Assembly (NCBI GenBank): GCA_021771575.1
Contig: JAETOX010000002.1
Location: 1-64,000, forward strand
Source: Bacteroides sp.
GTDB taxonomy: Bacteria; Bacteroidota; Bacteroidia; Bacteroidales; Marinifilaceae
Reading direction: 5' to 3'
Length of the DNA: 64,000 bases
The notes under the pieces were generated by a model, which worked only from the letters and a program-made list of their open reading frames with translations, ran no database searches and was not told the origin of the DNA. The position numbers and the translations under genes are program-made. This document shows positions 49,403-56,992 of the stretch, in pieces. Each line of letters opens with the position of its first letter. The first letter of the stretch is position 1.

Positions 49403-51037
49403 ATGAAAATTGAAGGGAATATTATCGACATTCATCAACGTAGAATATATGGGGGAGAAATCACTGTAGAAAATGAAGTGATAAAAAATATAGTTGAAAA
49501 TAAGAAGACATATAAAACTTATATATCTCCCGGTTTTATAGATGCTCATGTGCATATAGAGAGTTCGATGCTTAAACCTGAACAATTTTCTCAATTAGTT
49601 ATTCAAAAAGGTACTGTAGCAATTATTAACGATCCTCATGAAATTGCAAATGTTTTGGGGATCGAAGGAATTCGATATATGTTGCAACATGCTGAAAAAT
49701 CATTGATAAAAATGTTTTTTACGATTCCTTCTTGTGTTCCCTCTACTTCTTTTGATTATTCAGGAGGTCATATTAGAGTAGCCGAAGTAGAAGATTTGGC
49801 TCGTTCAGGAAAGTTTATAGCTTTATCCGAAGTAATGGATGTTCCTGGAGTTTTGGGTCGGGATCCCGAACTTTCAGAAAAGTTGGATATTGCTAAACGC
49901 TATCATTTGAAAATAGATGGGCATGCGCCCGGTTTATCAGGAGAGGGGTTGATTTTTTATATCGATAAAGGTATTTCTACAGACCATGAATGTACCCACA
50001 TAGAAGAGGCTAGGGAAAAAATTCATCATGGAATGAAGATCTTGATTCGAGAAGGAAGTGCTGCCAAAAATTATGAGGCTTTAAGTGATTTAATATCTGA
50101 ATTTCCGGATCAAGTAATGTTTTGTACAGACGATTCACATCCAGGAGAATTATTTCAGGAGGGACATATCGATAAGATTGTTCGAAGAGCTATAGCAGAA
50201 GGATATGATTTTTTTGATGTTTTGAAAATAGCTTGTTTAAATCCGATTTTCCATTATGGTTTACAGATTGGTACATTACAAATTGGCGATCAAGCGGATT
50301 TTGTCGTATTTGAAGATATAAATAGCTTTCAAGTAAAAGAAGTCTATATAGGAGGGAAAAAGAAATGGGAAAATCAAATGGAATGGATAGGCAAAACAAA
50401 TATTATGAACGAACCGAAAGAAAAAGTGTATTTGAATCGTTTCGAATGTCTTCCAATTGTCCCGGAGGATTTAGTGAAGAAGGTGAAAGAAAAAATCGTT
50501 TGCATTGGAGTGATAAATGGAGAAATTATTACAAGAAAAATAGTTTTTGAATTTTCTGATACTTTGGATAATCTGGAATCCGATCGGGAAAGAGATATAT
50601 TGAAACTAGTTTATATGAATCGCTATACCCGTAGTTTACCTCAAATTGCCTTTATACATGGAGTAGGATTGAAAAAAGGAGCATTTGCCACCAGTATTTC
50701 GCACGATTCTCATAATATTATAGCAGTAGGCTGTAATGATGAAGATTTATCTAAAGCTATCAATCGGGTAATAGAAGAAAAAGGAGGATTGGTGATGATT
50801 GATGGAAAAGAAGAAATAATTTTGCCGCTACCCATTGCTGGCATTATGACAGATAGAAAGACGGAAGAAGTGATCGAAAAATGGGAAGATTTGATTGAAA
50901 AATTGAAAATGCGAGGTTGTAGTCTCGATTCGCCTTTTATGACACTTTCTTTTATGTCATTGCTAGTGATTCCCGAATTGAAAATAGGAGAGAAAGGATT
51001 ATTTGAATTTGCTAAATTTGCTTTTTTAGAATATTGA
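49403..51037 (+). CDS. ade: Adenine deaminase
   Basis: A 544-residue adenine deaminase of the amidohydrolase superfamily, converting adenine to hypoxanthine. Metal ligands lie in SPGFIDAHVHIESSML near residue 47 and INDPHEIANVLG near 76. Further motifs are KIDGHAPGLSGEGL near 171, DHECTHIEEAREKI near 196 and CTDDSHPGE near 237. The C-terminal GCSLDSPFMTLSFMSL is also typical. Length is normal. It starts 52 bp beyond the parS site and ends directly before uvrC. Role: purine salvage. Confidence 0.96.
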   Translation: MKIEGNIIDIHQRRIYGGEITVENEVIKNIVENKKTYKTYISPGFIDAHVHIESSMLKPEQFSQLVIQKGTVAIINDPHEIANVLGIEGIRYMLQHAEKSLIKMFFTIPSCVPSTSFDYSGGHIRVAEVEDLARSGKFIALSEVMDVPGVLGRDPELSEKLDIAKRYHLKIDGHAPGLSGEGLIFYIDKGISTDHECTHIEEAREKIHHGMKILIREGSAAKNYEALSDLISEFPDQVMFCTDDSHPGELFQEGHIDKIVRRAIAEGYDFFDVLKIACLNPIFHYGLQIGTLQIGDQADFVVFEDINSFQVKEVYIGGKKKWENQMEWIGKTNIMNEPKEKVYLNRFECLPIVPEDLVKKVKEKIVCIGVINGEIITRKIVFEFSDTLDNLESDRERDILKLVYMNRYTRSLPQIAFIHGVGLKKGAFATSISHDSHNIIAVGCNDEDLSKAINRVIEEKGGLVMIDGKEEIILPLPIAGIMTDRKTEEVIEKWEDLIEKLKMRGCSLDSPFMTLSFMSLLVIPELKIGEKGLFEFAKFAFLEY

Positions 51038-51039
51038 TT

Positions 51040-52857
51040 ATGGCTTTAACCGATGCATATTTAAGGGAGAAGATTAGTAAATTACCTACTAATCCTGGAG
51101 TGTATCAATATTTCGATGCTTCTGGAACGATTATTTATATAGGTAAAGCTAAAAATCTGAAAAATAGGGTTATGTCTTATTTGAATGTAAGTAATCAATC
51201 AAACAAGACAAGGGCTTTGGTGCAAAGGATAGTAGATTTACGTTATATTGTGGTAAATAGTGAACAAGATGCTTTACTATTGGAGAATAATCTGATTAAG
51301 AAATATAAACCTAAGTATAATATTCTTTTGAAAGATGATAAAAGTTATCCTTGGATTTGTATCAAAAAAGAGCCTTTTCCGCGAGTTTTTTTAACCAGAA
51401 AATATGTACAGGATGGTTCGGAGTATTTCGGTCCGTATACTTCGGGAAAATTTGCGCATGTTTTAATTTCTTTGATTAAATCTCTTTTTAAATTGCGTAC
51501 CTGTAATTTACCTTTAAATATTAAATCGATCAACAATCATAAATTTAAGGTATGTCTGGAATATCATATTAAAAATTGTAAAGCTCCTTGTGTAGGCTAT
51601 ATCCAGGAAGCGGAGTATAATGAATATATTGATCAGATCCGGAATATTTTAAAAGGAAATCTTAATTCAGTCATAGAAGTTATGACAAAAAAAATGAGGC
51701 TCTATGCAGAGTCTTTGCAATTCGAAGAAGCGAATTTGATGAAAGAAGCGCTTCAGGCTGTAAAAAATTACCAGGCTAAATCTACTATTGTCCGTCCTTC
51801 TTTGAACGATATTGACGTATTTTCCTATCTGCAAGGAGAAAAATATGCTTATATCAACTTTTTAAAGATTGTGCATGGAGCTGTTACACAGGTGCATACT
51901 ATTGAATTGGAAAAGAAAATCGAAGAAGATAACACGGCTTTGCTATCGTTTGCTATCTGTGAGATCAGACAATTGGTCAATAGTGATTCCAAAGAAATCA
52001 TTGTCCCTTTCCTTCCTGATATCCGGCTGGAAGGTGTGCAATATTCCATTCCTCAAAAGGGAGATAAAAAACAATTATTAGAATTATCTGAAAGAAATGC
52101 TTCCTATTTTCGTTTGGATCAGGAAAGACAAAGAAACTCCAAAAAAGAAGATTCTAAATTTAACTTATTGAAAACTATTAAGTTAGAATTAAAATTACCT
52201 ACTTTACCTCATCGCATAGAATGTTTTGATAACTCCAATATACAAGGTACTAACCCTGTTGCTTCATGTGTCGTTTTTTTAGATGGTAAACCGGCAAAAC
52301 GGGAATATCGAAAGTTCCACGTGAAAACTGTAGTGGGAGCGGATGACTTTGCATCTATGGAAGAAATTGTATATCGTCGTTATCGTCGGGTTTTGGACGA
52401 AGGAAAAGAACTTCCGGATTTGATTGTCATTGATGGGGGAAAAGGACAATTGCATTCGGCGGTCAATAGCCTTCAAAAGTTGGGATTGTACGGAAAAGTA
52501 CCTATTTTAGGGTTAGCCAAACAAATGGAGGAAATTTATTTCCCTGAAGATAAAGATCCTTACTTATTGGCTAAGAATTCTGTTGCTTTAAAAACATTGA
52601 TGCATATCCGGGATGAAGCTCACCGTTTCGGAATTACATTTCACCGCCGTTTGAGAGAAAAAGCACAGATTAATAGTGTTCTACATGAAATAAAAGGAAT
52701 AGGTAAATCAAGTGAAATATCTCTTTTACAAGAATTTAAGTCTATAAATAATATAAAAAATAAATCTTTAGAAGAATTAATGCGGGTAATCGGAAGTAAG
52801 CGAGCTAATATAGTGTATCGGTATTTTCATGAAGATGAAGTAAATCAGGAATCATAG
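51040..52857 (+). CDS. uvrC: UvrABC system protein C
   Basis: A 605-residue UvrC, the nuclease that makes the two incisions in nucleotide-excision repair. The GIY-YIG domain (NPGVYQYFDASGTIIYIGKAKNLKNRV) is at the N-terminus, followed by a UVR-like helical pair (SLQFEEANLMKEALQA), the RNase H-like 5' nuclease domain (PHRIECFDNSNIQGTNPVASCVVF) and a C-terminal helix-hairpin-helix pair (IKGIGKSSEISLLQEF). Length is normal. The ATG at 51040 lies 2 bp beyond the ade stop; a TTG at 51034 is less likely. A parS-like sequence is embedded at 52313-52328. Confidence 0.97.
   Translation: MALTDAYLREKISKLPTNPGVYQYFDASGTIIYIGKAKNLKNRVMSYLNVSNQSNKTRALVQRIVDLRYIVVNSEQDALLLENNLIKKYKPKYNILLKDDKSYPWICIKKEPFPRVFLTRKYVQDGSEYFGPYTSGKFAHVLISLIKSLFKLRTCNLPLNIKSINNHKFKVCLEYHIKNCKAPCVGYIQEAEYNEYIDQIRNILKGNLNSVIEVMTKKMRLYAESLQFEEANLMKEALQAVKNYQAKSTIVRPSLNDIDVFSYLQGEKYAYINFLKIVHGAVTQVHTIELEKKIEEDNTALLSFAICEIRQLVNSDSKEIIVPFLPDIRLEGVQYSIPQKGDKKQLLELSERNASYFRLDQERQRNSKKEDSKFNLLKTIKLELKLPTLPHRIECFDNSNIQGTNPVASCVVFLDGKPAKREYRKFHVKTVVGADDFASMEEIVYRRYRRVLDEGKELPDLIVIDGGKGQLHSAVNSLQKLGLYGKVPILGLAKQMEEIYFPEDKDPYLLAKNSVALKTLMHIRDEAHRFGITFHRRLREKAQINSVLHEIKGIGKSSEISLLQEFKSINNIKNKSLEELMRVIGSKRANIVYRYFHEDEVNQES
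52313..52328. promoter_or_regulatory. Second parS-like site inside uvrC
   Basis: AGTTCCACGTGAAAAC matches 13 of 16 positions of a parS consensus (TGTTCCACGTGAAACA), with the CACGTG core intact. It is within coding sequence, 3 kb from the canonical site. Confidence 0.55.
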
Positions 52858-52861
52858 CTTA

Positions 52862-52909
52862 GATGGGCGAAGTAAAAATATCAATATAATAATCTTTACT
52901 CCGCCCATC
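52862..52909. terminator. Hairpin between convergent uvrC and S41 protease genes
   Basis: GATGGGCGAAGTAAA and TTTACTCCGCCCATC form a 14-of-15-bp inverted repeat around an 18-nt loop. It lies between two converging genes and could end transcription from both sides, although no long T run follows. Confidence 0.65.
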
Positions 52910-52931
52910 AACAGAAAGATAGGGGCTGAAA

Positions 52932-54578
52932 TTAGTTCAATATATCAGTATAGGCTTTTTTATCACCCAAGATTTCCGTAGCTTTCGCTATCTCTTTATC
53001 ATGTTTCACCCGATATTCGATCACTCCTTCCAAATAATAATAACGTTGTATAAATTGTTCGGTTAGGAAAGTAATGATTTCATCTTTAAAAAGATCCATA
53101 TCCCGGTTGATGGAATGAGCGAAATCTTGCTGTAGTTTTTCAATTTCTTTTTTTGATCCATCATAATATTTTTCATCTTTTGCTGCTTTAATTAGTTGAT
53201 TCAGAATAATTTGAGATTCTGTTTCATAACTAAATCCTTTTTTGTTCAAATAGGCTTTGAATTCGTTATATAATTCATCCGAGACTTTAAAATCCTGAAG
53301 AGGAACAATATGAGGATGCTGCAAAGCATATGTATTTACAAAATCAAATGTAAGATCTTGAAATACAAGTTCTTGCGTTATTCTTGCAAATTCTTCTGCC
53401 GGAATCTTGATATCGGGGGTGATTCCTCCTCCGTCATATACTTTTCTTCCGGCCTGTGTTTTATATTCACTGATTAGAGAATCAGGAACTTTTCCGACAC
53501 TTCCGTCAGGATTCCGGTGTGAATAGTCCAAAGCCTGAATACACCTTCCGCTGGGAATATAATATTTAGCTGTAGTTACTTTTAATTTGGTGTTGTAGGC
53601 TAGATCACGTACAGTTTGTACCAATCCTTTACCGAAAGACCGTTCGCCTATTAAAACCGCTCTATCTAAATCTTGGAGTGCTCCAGATACAATTTCAGCA
53701 GCTGAAGCCGAAGCGCGGTCGATCAAAACAGCTAAAGGCATATCAGGGACAATAGGGTTATTGTTGGCTTTGTATTCTTTATCCCATTGTTTTACTTTTC
53801 CTTTAGTACTGACTACCATAGAATTGCGAGGAACAAAAAAATTCACTATTTCCACAGCCTGATCCAAAAGTCCTCCAGAATTTCCTCTTAAATCCAGAAT
53901 CAGAGAAGAAGCTCCTTTATTTTTTAGAGCGATAATAGCTGCTCTTACGTCAGCGGCCGACTTATCGGTAAAACTGGTAAGATATATATAACCGATAGAA
54001 TCATTCACCATTCCATAATAGGGTACACTGGGAAGCTGTATTTTTTCTCTGATAGCTTTTTTTTCCAACGGTTTAGGTTCGAATTCCCGTTGTACTTTTA
54101 TGGTAATTTCTTTTCCAGGTTGTCCTTTGAGTAAGGCACTGACCTCTTCCGTATTTTTTCCTTTTACCGAAGTTCCGTCAATGGCTACTATGACATCCCC
54201 GGGTAAAAGTCCCGCTTTATCAGCGGGAGAATTTTTATAAGGTTCCCGGATAATGACATGATCTCCTTTCTTACTGATGACCGATCCAATGCCGGCATAT
54301 TCTCCTGTAGTCATTAATTTCACTTCCTCCATTTCGGATTCCGGATAATAGAGCGTATAAGGATCCAGCGATTTCAACATCGATTTGATACTGGTAGTGA
54401 CCAAATCGCCAGGATTCACTTCATCTACATAAAACATATTTATGTCGCGGAAAAGAGTGGCATAAATATTTAATTGCTTACTGATTTCAAAACTCTTATC
54501 ATCGTTTCTTAAAGCAGTTAACCCGCAAGTGATAGCAATAAATGCGATAGTAATAAATAAGATTCTCTTTGATTTCAT
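52932..54578 (-). CDS. S41 family C-terminal processing peptidase
   Basis: A 548-residue CtpA-type serine protease, probably periplasmic, with a signal-anchor-like start (RILFITIAFIAITCGLTAL). The PDZ domain lies near residues 85-170 (GEYAGIGSVISKKGD, NSPADKAGLLPGDVIVAIDG). The catalytic Ser and Lys appear in LIDRASASAAEIVSGALQD and ERSFGKGLVQTVRDL, and LRGNSGGLLDQAVEIVNFF belongs to the same domain. The C-terminal helical tail is normal for Bacteroidetes members. It is the last gene of the polA-DUF4271-hemD-rnpA-yidD-S41 minus-strand group, about 120 bp behind yidD. Confidence 0.95.
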   Translation of the reverse strand: MKSKRILFITIAFIAITCGLTALRNDDKSFEISKQLNIYATLFRDINMFYVDEVNPGDLVTTSIKSMLKSLDPYTLYYPESEMEEVKLMTTGEYAGIGSVISKKGDHVIIREPYKNSPADKAGLLPGDVIVAIDGTSVKGKNTEEVSALLKGQPGKEITIKVQREFEPKPLEKKAIREKIQLPSVPYYGMVNDSIGYIYLTSFTDKSAADVRAAIIALKNKGASSLILDLRGNSGGLLDQAVEIVNFFVPRNSMVVSTKGKVKQWDKEYKANNNPIVPDMPLAVLIDRASASAAEIVSGALQDLDRAVLIGERSFGKGLVQTVRDLAYNTKLKVTTAKYYIPSGRCIQALDYSHRNPDGSVGKVPDSLISEYKTQAGRKVYDGGGITPDIKIPAEEFARITQELVFQDLTFDFVNTYALQHPHIVPLQDFKVSDELYNEFKAYLNKKGFSYETESQIILNQLIKAAKDEKYYDGSKKEIEKLQQDFAHSINRDMDLFKDEIITFLTEQFIQRYYYLEGVIEYRVKHDKEIAKATEILGDKKAYTDILN

Positions 54579-54698
54579 CGATATTTTGAATTTGAATTAC
54601 AATACAATTTTAGATTTTTGATTAACGAAAATACGATATATAATTGAAAATAGAAAGAGTCGGTTTGAAATTTAGTAAATTGTTAAAGGATTTTCGGA

Positions 54699-54929
54699 TT
54701 AAGGCACAGGATCATATCCACTGCCCCCCCAAGGATGACAACGAAGTAATCTTTTCATAGCTAGGATCAACCCTTTTAAAGGACCGTGTTTCCGGATGGC
54801 TTCTACTGCATATTGTGAACAAGTGGGAGTAAAACGGCAGGTAGGAGGTTTTAAAGGAGAAATGCAATGTTGGTAAAATCGGATCGGAAGGAGTAGAAAC
54901 CATGTAAATATATATTTTAGAAATTTCAT
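54699..54929 (-). CDS. yidD: Membrane protein insertion efficiency factor YidD
   Basis: A 76-residue YidD, a small membrane-associated protein linked to YidC-dependent insertion. The signature [20 protein letters not shown] is followed by [21 protein letters not shown] and [14 protein letters not shown], all strongly conserved. It lies 24 bp behind rnpA, its usual neighbour. Length is normal. Confidence 0.95.
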   Translation of the reverse strand: MKFLKYIFTWFLLLPIRFYQHCISPLKPPTCRFTPTCSQYAVEAIRKHGPLKGLILAMKRLLRCHPWGGSGYDPVP

Positions 54930-54953
54930 TATATAACTTTGATATTATTTAAG

Positions 54954-55328
54954 TTATGATAATAAAGCCGAGATTTTTACTAAAGCCTGTTTCATTGCTT
55001 TTTCTACTTTCGAAGAAGTAGGTAAATCCTGATCTAAATAAATAAATAAAATATCGATTGTATTTTCAGGAGTTAAATTCCCATAAAATTCTGGTTTGTT
55101 CAACCGATAAGCTTCTCGCGTAAGACGTTTGATTCGGTTTCTTTTTACAGCGCGTTTAAATTTCTTTTTACTGACACTGATACCTATACGGGCAGGATAT
55201 TCACCCTTACAAAAGGATTTTTTAAAGACAATTCGGAAAGGATATTTAACAAAGCTTGTGCCGGAAGCAAATAAATCTTCAAAAAGGTTTTTGCTGACCA
55301 AACGTTCTGCTTTGCATAATGAATACAT
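54954..55328 (-). CDS. rnpA: Ribonuclease P protein component
   Basis: A 124-residue RnpA, the protein cofactor of RNase P that matures tRNA 5' ends. The conserved RNA-binding stretch is ISVSKKKFKRAVKRNRIKRL, followed by TREAYR. The N-terminus (CKAERLVSKNLFEDLFASG) is family-typical. rpmH, a frequent neighbour elsewhere, is not adjacent here, which is normal in Bacteroidetes. It is followed by yidD and preceded by hemD, with 73 bp between hemD and rnpA. Confidence 0.95.
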   Translation of the reverse strand: MYSLCKAERLVSKNLFEDLFASGTSFVKYPFRIVFKKSFCKGEYPARIGISVSKKKFKRAVKRNRIKRLTREAYRLNKPEFYGNLTPENTIDILFIYLDQDLPTSSKVEKAMKQALVKISALLS

Positions 55329-55401
55329 ACATGGTAAAGGTAATAGAACGGAAAAAGTCGGAAGAAAAATATCTTTTCTCTCACGACTTTTCCATATCTT
55401 G

Positions 55402-56163
55402 TTATTTTATTTTATTTTCTTTATTATAGCGCTTGATGAATTCTTCTATAGCCATAGTCATAGAAGGGCATTGAGGAGTAGGAGCCTTGATATCCAATCT
55501 CAGCCCGGCTTCTTCCACAGCTAAAGCAGTTGCAGGTCCGAATGCGGCGATGACAGTGGTATCCTGTACGAAATTAGGAAAATTCTGAAACAAAGACCGA
55601 ATACCTGAAGGTGTATAAAAAGCGATAATATCGTATTCTTTCAAATCTTTGATGTCGCTCAGATCACTGGCTACGGTTTTATAAAGAATAGCTTTAGTAT
55701 ATTTCAGATTCAACTGATCCAATAATCCAGGGATATTTTCTTTGTGAATATCAGACAGAGGTACCAGAAAATTTTCGGTTTTATGTTTGAGGAGGATTTT
55801 AGTCATATCGTCGACTTTTTTGTCCCCATAGAAAATCTTCCTTTTCCGGTATACGATGTATTTCTGTAAATAAAAAGCAGTAGCTTCGGAAATACAGAAA
55901 TATTTCATAGTATCGGGTACAGTTATCCTTAATTCTCCACAGATTCTGAAAAAATGATCAATAGCGGTACGGCTGGTGAAAATAATAGCTGTATGATCCA
56001 GAATATTGATACGTTCTTGCCTGAATTCTTTGGCTGTTACCCCTTCGACCTTAATAAAAGGACGGAATTCAAGTTTCAAACCGTATTTTTCTGCCAATTC
56101 AGAATAGGGAGATTTTTCTGTTGCCGGTTGTGGTTGCGATACGAGTATCTTTTTTATCTTCAA
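55402..56163 (-). CDS. hemD: Uroporphyrinogen-III synthase
   Basis: A 253-residue HemD-type protein that closes hydroxymethylbilane to uroporphyrinogen III for heme and corrinoid synthesis. Sequence conservation in the family is low; supportive segments are IKKILVSQPQPATEKSPYSELAEKYG at the N-terminus, AIIFTSRTAIDHFFRICGE, YDIIAFYTPSGIRSLFQNF and VIAAFGPATALAVEEAGL. The two-domain alternating pattern and length fit. Its place between a DUF4271 gene and rnpA is the usual Bacteroidetes arrangement. No other heme genes are next to it. Confidence 0.85.
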   Translation of the reverse strand: MKIKKILVSQPQPATEKSPYSELAEKYGLKLEFRPFIKVEGVTAKEFRQERINILDHTAIIFTSRTAIDHFFRICGELRITVPDTMKYFCISEATAFYLQKYIVYRKRKIFYGDKKVDDMTKILLKHKTENFLVPLSDIHKENIPGLLDQLNLKYTKAILYKTVASDLSDIKDLKEYDIIAFYTPSGIRSLFQNFPNFVQDTTVIAAFGPATALAVEEAGLRLDIKAPTPQCPSMTMAIEEFIKRYNKENKIK

Positions 56164-56197
56164 AGCAGTAAAGTTTTAAATTAATACCCTTTTATAA

Positions 56198-56992
56198 TTA
56201 AACCACTAGTTTGTATAAAACAAGAAGTGGTATGAATTCGAGGGCACAAAGGTACAAAATCATATACAAAATTGAAACCCTATACGTGAATAATATTTGA
56301 ATCCAACGGGTTATTTTAACAATCGTAAAGAGTATCAAGCTAAATATAACTATCTTAAGTATAGGAAGTACGGCAAAAGACTTCACGAAAAACAGAGCGA
56401 TAACGAAAGGAGAAACCAAAAGTCCGATTAAAATATGATATGTCCATATATTGGCTATGATTTCATTAGCGATAACTTTGGCATTGAAAATCCATCCTAT
56501 TAGCTGAACTAACAAAAGAAGAATAAAATGATAGGCGAAAATTCCTGCGAAAAGATATAAGCTGAATAAAGGAACGAATGTTTGCGATAAAAAAATAGAG
56601 ATACCTGCCGACAGAATAGCAAAAGAGAGACACACAGATAGGAGATAACAAATCAGATTCGAAGAAATGCCTTCGTTCAGAAGTATTTCGGCTTTTTTCC
56701 GTTTGATAAAAGTGAATATAAGATTCGAAAGTAAATCTTTTCCACGAAGACGGACAAAAGCAAAAACACTGAGAAAGATAATGGTGAATATAAGATTTTG
56801 GGTTAAATGTTCGTTCTTTTCCAGGGGCGTATAAGGAAAAGAGGGAGCATTTACCGCAAGGATTTCGAAAGTATCCGTGGATAATTGATGAAGAGGACAC
56901 AAACTATCTTCTTTTTCAGAAAGAAAATATGTTGTATTTATATTTGGCATTTGTAGATGTGTTTTATCAGTGCGCTTCATACCAGTTTTCAC
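56198..56992 (-). CDS. DUF4271 membrane protein
   Basis: A 264-residue (or shorter) inner-membrane protein with about six or seven hydrophobic segments (LIFTIIFLSVFAFVRL, LICYLLSVCLSFAILSAGISIFL, LFAGIFAYHFILLLLVQLIGWIF and others), matching the Bacteroidetes DUF4271 family beside hemD. The function is unknown. The first ATG (56992) overlaps polA by 26 bp; ATGs at 56980 and 56950 are possible alternatives, the last avoiding the overlap. It is probably cotranscribed with polA and hemD. Confidence 0.85.
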   Translation of the reverse strand: MKTGMKRTDKTHLQMPNINTTYFLSEKEDSLCPLHQLSTDTFEILAVNAPSFPYTPLEKNEHLTQNLIFTIIFLSVFAFVRLRGKDLLSNLIFTFIKRKKAEILLNEGISSNLICYLLSVCLSFAILSAGISIFLSQTFVPLFSLYLFAGIFAYHFILLLLVQLIGWIFNAKVIANEIIANIWTYHILIGLLVSPFVIALFFVKSFAVLPILKIVIFSLILFTIVKITRWIQILFTYRVSILYMILYLCALEFIPLLVLYKLVV

